Of a stretch of DNA of 64,000 nucleotides, positions 1 through 17,500 are shown in pieces. Numbering within the stretch: position 1 is the stretch's first letter; every line of letters begins with the position of its first letter. The stretch spans positions 7,944,066 through 8,008,065 of the forward strand of contig NW_002060943.1 in the NCBI RefSeq assembly GCF_000150275.1, given 5' to 3'. Made by a program: the position numbers and the translations under genes. The DNA comes from Trichoplax adhaerens. Lineage: Eukaryota; Placozoa; Uniplacotomia; Trichoplacea; Trichoplacidae. Under the pieces are notes generated by a model. That model did not search any database. It was given only the letters and a program-made list of their open reading frames with translations, and was not told where the DNA came from.

Positions 1-2924
<2,924 letters not shown>

Positions 2925-5900
2925 GGCAGCAGCAGCTCTTGTGATTAGTATGTCCGAACTGAGCAAGATGACTGGTAGCCTAACGACAGTATAGTACATC
3001 GATGCGGTATTGTAGGCTGTATACGCATGATAGTAGCGTATCTACTGTAGGTCACCAGTACGGAGCGAGTAGAGAAAGCTCCAGACTGAGGAGAGGACGT
3101 CGGCTCGAGGCTGGAGAGGTAGCACACATCTGTTGCCGTTGGATGCTCATCGCCATATTCCTTTAGCCTAGAAAGCTAAGGAAAATAGTCACAAAAAGAC
3201 TTAAAACATCGATCTATACGGTCAAGGACTTGTAAGATTGCATCGTTACAAGTCCTTAATACGGTATGATTGTCATCAAAGACTAGAAATGGCCCATATT
3301 CCTTGGTGTAATGCATTTGCGTTGATGGAGCGTTTACGACTTCTTGCTACACATCGGTTGCATGCAGTAGTGAATCCTGTAAATCCTCCATTTCGCTTTG
3401 CTTGCTGCATAGTACAAATAGCAAAGTGGATTTTGTAACAGGGTTTTATCCAATATTAACAGTAAAAAGTACCCAATAACATTTCATTCCTTCGTTGATC
3501 GTCTCTGTATCTCGCCTTTTTAGCTAGAATTGCATCAGAAGTTGTTGCTTACATACGTTGCTGTAGACTCTATGTTAGCACATTCTTTCCACTCGTTGCT
3601 TACTGTATACTCTTGAATCGATCACTACAGCTTTAACAGCAGCCTCAACGGAGCTACATGTTGCTATTTACGAGTACACCAAGTATCAATCTCTGATAGA
3701 CTACATTACTATGATAAGAAAATGCTTACATCCACTATGGAAATAGATCCTCAATCAATTGGTAATATGCTAGATTACTATTGCATCAACAGCAGCTTTC
3801 ATTGAGAAAATGAAGTATTATCATCATATAATCAATATTCTCTATATTGATATGCTATACACTAGATCAGTAATCAATGCATCAATATCTATTTTGATTG
3901 AAAAACAAAGATAACTATCATATAGTCTATATTCTCTATACTGATATGCTATACACTAGATCAGTAATTAATGCATCAATATCTATTTTGATTGAACAAC
4001 AAAGATAACTATCATATAGTCTATATTCTCTATATTAATACGTTATATTCTAGATCAATGGAGCGATATCTGTTGTGATTGAGAAAATTGTGGATATTTT
4101 TGATACTGTACTCTCTTTCTTTTTAAAGCAAGCCTCAATAAATTGCATATTGTAGATACTACTAAGTCAACGTCTATTCTAATTGAGAAATAAGCTTACA
4201 ACTAAGACACTCTGCTCTATTGGACTAATATGTCTAATTCTCTCTCAACATGCGAAAAGAAGTTGAATCCTACTACCAGTGAATACATATTGAGATGGAA
4301 GCTGTAAAGTATTCCATAGCAGCTACCCTTTTCTTCCGTAGACACGCATACTTACATCGGAAGTAGCTTAGTTTATATGATATATGATCATAATAAGGTG
4401 ATACAGTATTAAGACTACTAGATTGCATCTTATACAACCCCCCAACTTTCCTACTACGAAATAAAATTATCATTTCATTCTCACTCCCGATCTTCTCTTG
4501 TATTTGTACAAATACGTATAAAACTATTACAGTGTCTATTTAATACTTTCTGCCATAAGTATTCAAGCATAATCATTATCCTTCATGGGAAAATGATGAT
4601 AAACAAAGTTGCCATATTAATTTGCCAGTCTCAGCCGCAACTAATACTACGATAAACACAGTATCACTATAATCAAATCTATCAAGCAGAAATAAAATTT
4701 TCCAGCATTCACATCGTGTAACGTTTAGAATCGGTTCTAATATTAAAACTCAAAGCTTCATTTTTATAGCATTTACTGCAATAAAGACATATGTAAACAA
4801 AACAAAATTAAAATAAATAAATATGCACAGCCTAGAGTTAAAAATCTATGAACAGTCGATAGAAATACGGACGCTGGACTGCTACACAGAACCCTGTTTA
4901 CGTTGCCGTTATTCAATTAGTAAACTGGGATGCATAGTTAGTAAGTATTGCATGACTTTAGATAGTCTTTCATCTTTCTCATTATTATTTAGCCCAGACT
5001 ACTATGAATATTAAATTGTACCTGTGATCAATATAATAATCTACCTACACTGTTAGTATGCCAAAATAGTAGGTATTAATGCAAATAATTCAAGTGTGGT
5101 AAGCACCTTAAATTCCCTTTCTAAAATAGAAGTGGGGGCCCAACGCATTCCTCCTAACGATTCAACTCTATGTTACCATATTATCTGGATTATTTGCATA
5201 TAATCATAACTCAGTCCTCTTTTCTATAACTGCACATATAATAACTTCTTACAAGAATGCTCGAATAATAATTCTATACTGTCATTATTCCTGATTAAGC
5301 AATAGTAAATTAAACAGAAAATAATAAACCGTTCGGTATATTTTGTCATGTATGAACACCTCTTTATTGAGCTACTTAAGAATTAAAGTAATATCCAACT
5401 TATTGCATCCAACTCCATGCTGCAAAAAGAATATCCATCTTATATATGCTTTCTCTTAATACATATTATGTTAAGCTACTGTGCTGAATCTTAATATGAC
5501 GGTAGTACTATGTATTAAATATGTATGGATGCATGTCCAATTAGTTATACCATGGCTATACGATTATCCCTTAATTACATACATTTACTGTATATTTTAA
5601 TAACTGTATTCCCTGAATACGAGTATATGTAGATTTTAATAACGTTATTCTCTACATATTTGATGATTAATAATGTATTCCCCGAATACCATCAAATTAT
5701 CAATGAATTGGGATTATAACCGATATCAGCGTTTCGTTTCCCGAAGTAATTATTCATTTACTTACATATGTTAAACGCACAAAAAAATACAAAATTATTT
5801 AATCCTCAATAGTTTAATACTTTACATTTTATTTTTCTTTATTGCGATCAAATAAGCATATCGATCCAAAGGGTAGCTTAAGAATATAAACTAGTTTTTT

Positions 5901-6277
5901 TTTCAAAACCAGGTAATAAAATAGAAAGCTATACATCGCATTACTTATATGGTGAATACTGTAGGTTCATTCCGCTATATACATTATATGTGTTTCGATC
6001 ACATACGTGAATATCATAGATGCCTTAGCTAATTTAGCCATAATAATATATAAGCATTCAATAGTACATGGTAAATTAATTTAGAATTCAAGATATTTCA
6101 CAAGAAGGAGACTGTATGTGCATATCATTGCGCTTTAATAATGTGCAAAGTTGATCCAGAGATATTCATAACTATTATTTCGTTGAAAAAGAGAAGGTAA
6201 AAAATGCCCAATTATAAAAGATGGACTGTGTTTTGTTATATCTGAGTAATAATTTCTATTTAATAACGAATTTCATA
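2925..6277. other. Gene-poor spacer between PCCA 5' end and XRRA1-like 3' end
   Basis: No exon chain or conserved protein is visible here. The first 200 bases next to PCCA are less AT-rich and hold a GACGTC-containing, GC-richer patch around 3095-3115 that may be PCCA promoter sequence. The stretch from about 3760 to 4200 is a degenerate tandem repeat, listed separately. Short open frames near 3238, 4273 and 4823 have no recognisable domain, no splice partners and no family likeness, so I do not call them genes. Confidence 0.6.
3801..4090. repeat. 94-bp tandem repeat, about three copies
   Basis: The phrase ATATTCTCTATA recurs with its last base at 3846, 3940 and 4034, an exact 94-bp spacing. 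The two central units are nearly identical, including the blocks GCTATACACTAGATCAGTAA and ATGCATCAATATCTATTTTG. Diverged flanking units can be traced left to about 3770 and right to about 4200 through the recurring words TAGAT and ATTGAGAAA. It has no coding potential and lies in the spacer upstream of PCCA. Confidence 0.9.
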
Positions 6278-9200
6278 TCAGAATGGTGAATGAAGTGTTC
6301 GTGAATCATTATTCGAGTTAGCACTTGAAGGAGAAGATTTTAACAACTGTTGCTGAGAAGCCTTAATAGACATTTCTGGACTTGCCGCTGGCGAGATATT
6401 GGTCACCTCGGTACCTAAGACACTATCTAATCCTTCATGTAAAGCTTCACAGGTTGACGCTACAGATTTTAAGGTAGCTTCTCGAAATTCTTCATATTTA
6501 GTTTGTACCTACAGGGAACCAGTAATATTCCATTAGAAATTAAATCGGAGTAGTCTTATATTATAAATTTACATTTCTAATGAGATTAAAATCAATTTTT
6601 TGGCCATTTTATTATATTGTTAAAAGCATTCAGAGAAGTACATTTAACTTATTTACCCTTGAAAGTAATCGAACAGCATCGTCTTTGTCTTGATCGCTTT
6701 TTCTCAATAAATTATCTGTAATGAAATTTATGAAATTCCCAATTAAAAAATTCTCTCAGCATACATTTATATTCCGTTGTTGGCAAAAATCTTGTATGAA
6801 AAGGCTAAAGGCCCTTTCTTGAAGAGTCGATATAATGAGAATAGTGGTATAACATTGCTTTATAATATTGATCAGCATCCAGGAATTGTGTATCTAGATA
6901 TTAATACAAATATCTACTAAAAACTACCTTACTAAAGGAGTTACCGTACTTGCACATGTCAAAATTTAATTCTATCAGAATTAAATCACAATGTGTTTCA
7001 ATATTGTACATAGCAGCTTCTACCGTCTATACTAATAAATACTAAGAAAAATATTTATCCTCAAATTCCCCATAATTGTTCTTTGCTCGTTGTAGCGAAT
7101 AACTTTCATTACCAGATATGTAATTTACGTTTACAAATTAAGGTACAACTAATTGTGATCGTCTCGTATATACAATATATGTATAATTAATTATGATATC
7201 TAATAATATATTACATTGCAATATAGTGCTACAACAGCTTGGCCATGCAAAATTTTACGATCAACTACCCCAAATTGACTATTGTACACTGATCACCATC
7301 ATTATGCTTTTAAATATACGTGTTAACAAGCTACAGCATATATTACCTAAATTGCCTTCCATCGTGTTTAAATCACCTTGAATTACGGTTAAAGCAGATT
7401 GCAACTTATCATTGGTTGTTTTCGATCTTGATGTATTATATCCTAATCTTAGCTAAAGTTAAAAGAAGAAATAATCAGGTTAATTATGATGTAAGGTAGG
7501 ATCAAACATTACTATCACAGCTTTATCGAAATCTTTAATATAAGAATATCTAATGTTAATCATCAATACTACAGATTTTAACCGGCATGAAATAGGATCA
7601 TATTAAAGTAAATTCGATATAAAACAGAATTAATATCTTACTTTAGGTTTATAGTAATTTACTGGTTCTTCTTCTTGATAAGTTAAGGGATGATGCAATG
7701 CATATTTTAGAGCTCGAACACTGCTTTGCATATCTGAGATTATGGCAAATAAAGCATAAAAATGATTAGTAAATAATTTAATTTCTTATCAAAGTTAAGC
7801 ATATCATATCAATCAGCAAGTTACCATTCTTCATTATATACGATGTAGTATATGATTTTAGTATAGATATAGCTAGTAATACTGTACCTTTTGGGAAATT
7901 ATTTTCTGGTTTATCATCATCAAGACCAGAAGCCAATTCCTCAAATCCCTTAAAAATAGAGGAATAACCAAGATCTCAATTAATATAAATTATCTTGAAT
8001 AGATTATATTATTGGGGTTATTTTTTTGCTCAAGGTTTTCTTTACTTTATATTTCTTTGGCAATTTCTTAGCTACTTCTCTTTGCTTTTCATGTGGAATA
8101 ATTTCCTCTTTAATATATTGGTCTTCAGCAGTCGATTTTTCTAGTGATGAAGTTAATGGACGATCGAAATCGTTTTGTTGCTATATCAAAAAATTACATG
8201 ATATATCAATATCTTCACCTAAATAAAAACTATTAATAATTGCATAATGATCCTTTCCAATAGGATAGCACCACTAAATATGAATGTATTTTAATCATGA
8301 TGATACGTTAAATAGGAGTAATATTAATAATTTGTCACCACTGCCCTTAAACTGAAACACTTAAATAATCGTTTAAATTTTCAATGCCCTTACATTATAA
8401 ACTAAATTATGATTATAGGATAGAGTAGCTAAAAATATACTGCCATGTTATGATCTACGGATAAAAAATATTCTTATTTATCTTCCATTACTAATCTTAG
8501 ATTTTATAAAAATTATAATTACATTGAATCAAATTGAAATAATTACTGCAACTAGCATGATACAATATCTGTTATATAGCTATCGACGATTGAAATAAAT
8601 AAATATTGAATAAATAAGGACTTGCTAATAGAGACTAAGAATCGTCGCTATCTAAAAATTTTAGACAAGAGCCAAATATCGTATCTGCTAATATGTCATA
8701 ATACCTGAGTTAAAAAGAAATTATTTTCATCATCATTGTCTTCTACTTCATTCATTTTCTCTTGTAAGATTTCATTAGGAATATCATCGATGATTTCAGT
8801 GTTACTACTAGGATGATCCGATGAAATAGTATCTTGTGTTGTAGGAAGAGGTTGTGAGAAATTGTAATATGGAGCTTCGATGCTAAGAGGATAGCGACGT
8901 TTAGGGATAGGAGGTAAGACATCCTGAACCTGTAATAATTCATTAATTGATAATCTAAATATCTTGAATCTACTACATCATAATAACGTTTTTACATCAT
9001 ATCCATGTACACCCCATAGCTATTCTTTTCTCTTATTGTCATACCTTGCGACGTTGATTGACGATAGGACGAGGTCGATATTTTTTCGATTTCCATTCGT
9101 CGTCAACATTGGTCCGAACTACATGAATCCCCCTTGCTTTGACTAACTCTTTTGTTAATAAAGGTGGATTGCCTTTTATTTTAGTCAATAGCGGATTACC

Positions 9201-12200
9201 ATAAATAACAAGTTCTTTAACTTGTGGATACTCAGCCAGTGACAATAAAGCTTCCTCTGTGGCAATCTACATCAAAATAATATTGCTGGTAAAAAGAAGT
9301 TCCAACAAATGCCTAAAAAATCGTACCTTAATATTCCATCTATGTATGATACATATATTACTACTCATAATGTCATTGTAGGTCCTTGTAATAAAAAATT
9401 AAAGACTATCCTGCATTATTTATTCAACTTACTGAATTATTAGCTACGCTTAATGCTTGCAAGTAGTAAAATGGGAAAGCGGTTTCATCATCAGATAGAG
9501 AGCCTAATGGCAATATTATAATTAAACGAAGGGAAGTCAGAAACTCTTCTCAAACAATATATTATAGAAGGGTTTTTAAAATATCGACGATAACTTGTTA
9601 GAAAAAGAGTTTACTTACTTGATATAATACTACTGCCTAAAATGCTCTCAACAGTGGGATGTCTTGGTAATTCTGTATGCTCAAAGGTTACATTACTGTC
9701 TGCGCGACTTTGAACGCTTTTACTAGAAAGTTTATGAAAATTTTTTAAATTGAAATAGGTTAAAATCATCATATAATATCAATTTTTATGATTTTTATAT
9801 AGCTGCATCATAACCCTTTAAAACTTCAATAAGTCACGCTCTTTTTAAGAAATACTTTCTCTAATATCTAATAGTTCTATTTCTATTTCGTTAGATTATG
9901 CGACTATTCCGGAACAAAAGCTCTCATTAATTAAGAGATACTATCTTTCATGTCTAATAATTATATTTTATGTCGTCGAGTTATACGAGTATCTCAGAAT
10001 AAAGCTCCTATTGAGAGACACTTTCTTTAATATCTAATGTCTTGTACTTCTATATCATTAAGTTATGTAATTATCTCCAAATACTTTCACTTAAAAACCA
10101 TTAGGAAATTTAAAAACATCAAAAGCTAGGTTAATAATGCCAATCGGTTGTAGTAATTTCTATTAATCTTCCTACTATTGCTGTTCCTATTCATTTATTC
10201 CACTGTATGTAATATACAACTAAAGCTGTTCTCTACAAATTCTTGTGATCGAAATAATTTCTTACGATAATTAACAAATAACTATATCGACTATCTTAGT
10301 ATATCGACTTACATCTCGTCATCATCGATTTTTCTTCCTTCTGAAATAATATTCGATCTAGTATATAATTAAATTATAAAATAAGTTAATGCTAGATAGA
10401 TATTACCATAACTGAACAATTCGAAAAAGGAATAATGTCTCTTAAAATTATACGAGAAGGAATCATACCTTTCACTACCAGCAGATATTGGAGCTACACT
10501 TCTACGTTTGCTTGGATTGGTAGTGCCCGATGATATTCTCATTTTTAACAGTAAGGATATCGATGGAACGCAAGTAATTTCATTGTTATCCAAATTTAGG
10601 TATCTTAGACTGAATTTACAATAATTTAAATATAATCAGAGGTATAATATAACGCGATGGTCATAAGATCATAACACTACTTTATTCAAACACTTAGGTA
10701 CTAATATCTTATATCAATTTCTACTTGGAAAGTTCTAACTTTCATTTGCAATATAGAATTATTCAATTTTGTACTTTTTTCAGTTCAAATAATATGAAGG
10801 CCTCAAAAATGACAATAATTCGTTAAAAATATATCCAATATCTTCTTGAAATGATATTGATATTGATATGAGTACATAGCCTTCTATATCTCATTCCTTA
10901 TTCGAAAATCTAGTTTATGTAATAAAATTATACATCTCTCGGCAAATTGAATAAATACTACTGTATACAGGATAGAACCTTGTTTTCCATAACATCGTTA
11001 ATATTTTTTCTTTACATAGTATCGATAGATCTTACTTTTTAAGTCCTGCTATCGGAAGGAAGCACGTCTCCGTTAATTGATTGCTATCCAAATATAAATA
11101 TTCTAACGACGGATATAGTGGTTTATGCTTTTCTTTCTCTTTCACATTGTCGGAGTGACTATAATGAAGAAAGAACATAAATAAAAGTTATCACTATCTT
11201 TCATAGTTTCAATTTACGTACTATATTATTTTATATATTCGTACAGCAGTATTAAGATAACTATCGCATCTACGGTTATTATTATGATTATTTTACCTTG
11301 GCGTTGATGTGGCAGAAAGCTCTAATGGTAAACTACCTAAATCATTCCCTAATAGAGATTAAAATTTATATTCTAATTAGTAAATCAGACCATAAGATCA
11401 AGCAATTTTAAGATTTGCCAGAGGCTAAATAAAATCATCATGTAGACTCTTTAAAGTACCTGTTAATTTTAATAATCTCAATTGCGGTAACGTTCCTAAA
11501 TTCAGTATATCATTTTTATTTAAGCAGTTATAGGATAAATCCAATGCCTAATGAACGATATTCAAATTATCATGATCATGTGAGACAATAGCACGATCGA
11601 TTATTTTTGATCAAATCACAATCTAAAACTGAATACGTTATTCAACTGACATGTAATTTGGTAAATTCGCCAGTATTAATCGATATGTCCGACAAATCAT
11701 TCAATTGCATCTCCAATTCTCTTAATTCTGGAAATGTTTTCAATTTTTCTAAAATGAATATGTAAAATATAGATTAGGAAGAATAAAGATATTCTGCTGT
11801 ACACGATTTTGCCAGAGATAACATTCGACATAACTTATATATATAAGACTATCGTATTTATATCTAAATACCTATAGGTAATTCATTCTCTCCAGCATTA
11901 ATGTGAACGACGTTATCAAACAGAGCTAAATCTTCCGAATTTACCTATATGTCATAATTTTGTACGTCTGATTTAGTAGATAATAAATTATTGATATTAT
12001 CTTCAAGTTAAAAATTACAATTCTTGAGTCTAAGATTATCACAAATAAGATTGAAATAACTTAATATAGTTTTAATTTAAAACATACCCCAGGGTATACT
12101 TACATCTGTTAATTGACAACCGCTGATGTTAATAGAACACAAATCAGATGGATCTTCAACTCCACAATGTTTTAGCTAAATGATGATCAAAAACAGAAAC

Positions 12201-13791
12201 GATTTAACAAAATGTAGACAACTAATTTATGCGATTTAAAGGGGGTGATTTACCAGGAAGAAACCATCCAGAACCTTGAGTGGACTATTCTTCACAGCTG
12301 GTGTATTCTTTGGATTTTTGATAATTTCTCCGCGATTATTGGATAACGTTCTTCCTTCCTCTTTCTTTTCGCCTTTCTCCGCACATAGAATAGCTTTAAA
12401 ATGGTTTTGCTGAGCTATATTATAAGCAATTAACCAAGCACCCCCTATGCAATCGATATCAATAATTATAATCAGAGAGGTGATATTGATTAAATTGCAG
12501 CCAATAACATGATAGATTGCAGTCAAGTTTACAAACACAAACACTAATAACCCACTTTCTTATCTTTAAGGTTTAGCCGTAATTAGGTAATGCTAGTAAA
12601 CATCTTACACATGATAATATAACTAACAGAAATTAATAATGAGTGTAGAATTCTCAGATTATTAAAGAGTAAAAGTTTTGTTAAAATGGATACTAGTTGA
12701 AGGTAGTAGAAAATAATGATTCTTTAATATTTTATCATATCAGAATTCATATACTTATTATCCGCAGAAATATTGAAAGAGTAGTCATATACTTCTCAAC
12801 AAAGAGCTACTTTTTATGGTTTATATTGGTATGATAATTATTTCAGTCTTAATTAAGCATATTTAGATCACTAGTAGCATATTAAGTAATCTGATGATAG
12901 TATGTGGAATAGATTTGTGCACTAAAACTCTTAATCAAATAGATACTTATTAAGAGTGGAAATAACTACAGTATCCGGTTGGGTTAGCGCAGAAAGCTAA
13001 GCCACAATCAGTGACTCGTATTATTACACAGAAATATCATTGCACTTACTATGATGCTTGTAAATCGAAATATTTTATCAAACAGTCACTAGTTCAAACG
13101 CAAACGCAATCAGTTTCAAGAATGATTGCCGTGCATATCAAGGCCATTTATATTATTGATATTGCAAGACTAGACCAATAATGTCGACATTAAAATGCTA
13201 GGAAGTCATGTGAAATAATGTTTGGTTATTTAAGTTTCTAATAAGTAGGCTTCAACTGAAAGTTTGAAGTGCTAGATTTAGGGTTGGCTTCTTTATCCAG
13301 AACATTGCTGTTAGCATTAAAATATTGAGACGTTATATGTAGACGGAAATATACGTAGCTGATTTTAGGATTAATTAAACATCTTGATCAAATAATATTG
13401 ACACGATAGTAGGAAATAAAGATATAGAAGAGCGTTTACTAGCTGAAATTATATGTAAATTCCTACTTTATAAGTATAAATATGGTAGACATATCGTAGT
13501 CATTAAGTTAATCATTTATTACTAGTTGGACGATGTCTATGAGTAATGTCTAACATGAAAAAAATTCTGTATGTAAAGAGATTTTATTTGATACCCATGA
13601 ATAGACTACCCAATGCCTACCATACCGAATCTATCCGTGTATAACAAAATTTTAACGTTTTAAAATATTAAGTAATCTCTATTTAATCATTTTAACTTAC
13701 CACTGCCGGTCTTGCTACCAAGCTTTCTATAATGCCGAATTGGGAAAGCATTAGTTATGTTGGAGATAGGAATATCGTTAATATTAGCCAT
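6278..13791 (-). CDS. XRRA1: X-ray radiation resistance-associated protein 1-like LRR protein
   Basis: This is a leucine-rich-repeat protein read from about 17 exons. The start exon (ATG at 13789-13791) gives MANINDIPISNITNAFPIRH. The next exon gives WLIAYNIAQQNHFKAILC, the way XRRA1 opens (FPxR followed by a W-containing strand). Five or more LRR exons follow, with cores such as CSINISGCQLTD, VVHINAGENELP, ELEMQLNDLSDI, ALDLSYNCLNKNDI, LEYLYLDSNQLTET and LRYLNLDNNEITCVPSI. After a linker comes a C-terminal LRR cap, VKELVIYGNPLLTKIKGNPP. The C-terminal half is polar and includes MQSSVRALKYALHHPL, also XRRA1-like. The last exon (about 6278-6511) ends RTLHSPF followed by TGA. The human protein is nuclear or cytoplasmic and its role is poorly defined. 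The order of pieces supports XRRA1, but I cannot run an alignment; another LRR family is the alternative. It lies head to head with the next LRR gene, 755 bp apart. Confidence 0.75.
9838..10085. repeat. About 83-bp degenerate tandem repeat inside an XRRA1 intron
   Basis: Three successive units start with GCTCT or GCTCC at about 9838, 9920 and 10004 (spacings 82 and 84). Each then runs through a GAGA/AGAAA-TACTTTCT block, a TCTAATA block and a TTAAGTTAT-like block. Identity between units is moderate. The array lies in the intron between the exon ending near 10600 and the exon starting near 9725. Confidence 0.7.
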
Positions 13792-14546
13792 AGATGATCG
13801 ATTTACTACAAACTAAATAATTCTATCTAAACTTTTCAATTTTCCAATTTAGTCAAAATAGACTTTGACAGTATTAATAAGATGAAGTATATATGGTACA
13901 GATCACTTTGAAACGGAATTACTGAAATTATATGGTAAGATTATATTGATCGTATATGAAATGAATTTCATCTGTCATCAAACATATATTATAGATGGAG
14001 ATGTTGACTAATACATAACTCAATTTTACAACTTATTGTGCTCTAATCAAACTGAAGCAGGATCAATAGAATGCTAAGTGTCCTTAGTTATATATATTAA
14101 ACAGGATTGAATAAAATTGAACCTAATGAAGAGAATGATGACTGTTACTATGGCAACAATAACATTAATCTACAATAGATATGCTTATCTGTCGGCCTAT
14201 GGCCTGCTATAGACTAGTATGGATAAAAGACAAGAATGCTTCGCTAGAGTCTATTACTATCAGAATACGATCTATTAAATGGTATTTATACCTGAAAAGG
14301 GGTATACAACCAGTATTTATATATCAATCAGCGATAATATTATAGTTTGTAAACTAATACTCTTTGCTTACTGATGAGCTAATTCTTAATTTTAAGCTAC
14401 TGTTGATTTATAATTTAGAAATATCTCTGCCTATTGAGTAAATAAGATTAGTGATGAATCATTAAAAGGCGCTCACAAAATTAATTGCCATGCAAATATA
14501 ATACATCAGGTCTTGCAGCAGATAATTGATCGATTAAAAAGAAACT
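13792..14546. promoter_or_regulatory. Divergent intergenic region between two LRR genes
   Basis: This 755-bp stretch separates the start codons of the XRRA1-like gene (minus) and the next LRR gene (plus). By position it must hold the 5' UTRs and the promoters of both, possibly shared. It is uniformly AT-rich; I see no E2F, NRF1 or CCAAT-type match of the quality seen at the POLD3/MCM7 region and no open frame of note. Confidence 0.5.
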
Positions 14547-17500
14547 ATGATAAGTAGGAGGAAAGTCAAAAAGAAAAGGATCAGGAAAAATGCTTTAAAT
14601 GGCAACAAGCCGGAACCATCTGTAAACTTAGGTAATTTGCTGACTACATATCAAAAGATATGCAAGGAATCATGTTGTCCTCCATCGCCAAAAGTCGTCA
14701 CTGACCTTCAAAAGTATATTAACCTTAATAAATATTTAGTTAGGGTAAGTATGAATTGAGTAACAATTTATGAACCTGTTATTTTATAGAAAGGATATCT
14801 CGATCATTGTCATTAACTGTAGAGCTTATTTAGACTGTAGAATCAGAGCAGTAATAAAATTTTTGATATCTTTACTTTAATGAAGTGATTTACATGATTA
14901 AGAATAGGGCAAAAGAAAATAGCTAACTTTCAAACAGAGTAATGCATTGGCTAACGATCTATAAATGGTCGAATAGACCTGCTAGCTTAAATAAAAGGCG
15001 TCAATACTACTTTATATTAAGTTGAAAGGCTTATTTGGAGACTAGAATAAGAGTTAATAGCATTACTTGCTACTTTTATTCGACTAAAGTGATTTAAGGA
15101 CTGTGATGATGGTACGCATAGTCAAGTATACATTATACGAGTATACTGTAGTTCTTAGAAAGAGCAGTAGTAGTGACAAACAATTTGACTTGTTAACTTG
15201 AAAAGAAGACATCTTGAAGACCTTTTAAATTACATAACATATCTAGAAAGCAACATTTCTACCTGTACAGTAATTTATTTTTAACTTTGTTCGATCGGAG
15301 AAGCATACATGCTTTTGTGATAGAAGTTATTANNNNNNNNNNNNNNNNNNNNNNNNNNNNNNNNNNNNNNNNNNNNNNNNNNTATCATAATCAACCTATA
15401 CTAAATTTTTAACTTATCTAAAGAGAGTCTGTAGATATGTTTTTGTAACTTTATTCGAATAGAGATATGCATGGTTATTATTAAGATAGAAATCATCTAA
15501 TCAAAACTAACCTCATAATACAGTATAATACTAGTCTCCAGTATCACCGATGTACTACTTAACAATTGATAGATCTAAAATTGACTCAATTAAACATCTT
15601 ATTATCCTTTTTTATTTTAAATAGTGCAGCTCAGTTACAGCATAGAACCTGTATTAGCATTTATAATTTTATTTGATTAAAGCCGTTTGCATAATTATAT
15701 GCGAGTACGGAATCAATTACTATAGTAAATCTTTATAAGAGCAGTATTTTGATTAAAAATTTACAGACCAGTCATATTATATAAAAGATATCATGATTAT
15801 TCATATTAAATTGTCAAGATCATTCTGATAATAGAATTAGTATTGCGACATAATTTTTGAATTTTATTGTAATTGCAATTTCGTTATCAATCTTTTAATC
15901 TTCTATAAAATGCTTCTTTTTACAGTTTATTATATATCCTGACGCAAATGTTAAGAATTATATGCTAGAACCACTGATCAAATCAATTAGAAATGTCCAT
16001 TACACATTTATTAAAGAATTATATTTATGGAAAATACCTCTTCAACATAGTCATACCGCAACTTTGGTAAGTCTGCTGCAGTTCATATGATTATTTTCAA
16101 TGTTCTTGCAACGCCACATCTTACAGGCTCCATATCGTCTCTTGACAAAATTACTGATCTCCGTCATGATCAATTTACTGTGCCATCATACATGTAATAA
16201 TCCTTTACACATATCCTAACAACAATTTTTATTTAGAAAATCGATAAATGTGAAATGCAAAGGTAGTGCACTAAAATATCCAATATGTAGTTGATCCAAT
16301 AACTATCTATTCTATTAGCGTATTTAAAGTAAGGATTTCTGATTCGATGTTTAATTAGTTAACCTCTTAGCCCATAAAAGATTTGCCTCAAAGAAGTAGT
16401 TTTTCAGAATGAATATAATACAAATTTGCTTACGCTTAATATGCAATGTTTCATCAAAGAGAGCATCCTAGATTAAGTTTATTGTAGCCCTACATCTTGC
16501 TACTGAAGGGTCGTCTAATATTATTAACGTATTACAAAATATATTTAGCTTTAGCTATTTTCTGTTTACTCTAATCGATTCCCAAATTTCTCTGTAAAAG
16601 GCTATAAACCTTAATCTTCTAAAAAGTCCAAGTAGCCAAGTTTAATTTGCATCTCCTGCATATTACATAGATATAGTAATAGTAAAAGACTATTACTCGG
16701 TCATTACAAAAATATTAGCTTGTAAGAATAGCTACATTTCTAGAAATAATAAGCCAGATTAACGAACATAGAAGGAGTAGCACAGGCCATTTTGTAAGTT
16801 TGCAATCATAGTAGTTAAACGGACGACTACAGTTTTAAATTCATGTTGAATTCTTTATTTAACATCCATATTAAGTTATGACTTGTAAATTATTTGTGCA
16901 TTCACTTTTTAAATATTTATATTATGATATCTGTATGTAGGCATTAATGATGGAAAAAGGAGACTATAAAATAACAACCCTAGAACTAGAGGATTGCGAT
17001 ATTGGTGCTTATTCTATAGCTCGATTATCAAAGTGAGTAAATTAGAAGTAGGATTAATGAAACGATTTAGTTTAATCTAAAGCTGGTATCTAATTGGAGC
17101 TCATACCGCCTGTATATGAATAAGTAGAAAACATAAAACTAAAAATCACTTCTCTTAATCGATCACTTTGTTTAGATCATTTCAGAGTAACACTCTAGTC
17201 AATCTGGTACTAGACTTCAATGAGTAAGTTCATTATGACAACTGCTAAATCATCGTGATTAATGCTCTCCACCTTGTAGAATAATGTAACAGATCTAATA
17301 AACGATTCTAGTAGTTATAACTGTCAATGAAACGATTAGTTCAAATGATTCTATGTGCATTTGCTTACAATTACTTAAAACAATCGGATAATTAATTTAC
17401 TGTTAATACAATCTAGCTCATAAGTTATTACGGTAAAGTGTAATAAAAATATGGATAAGATATTTTTACATTGAGTAATTGAGGATTAACTAAATGACTA

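Noticed and set aside
4823-5014. Plus-strand open frame with several cysteines
   Set aside because: No domain, no splice partners and no family likeness; the length is expected by chance.
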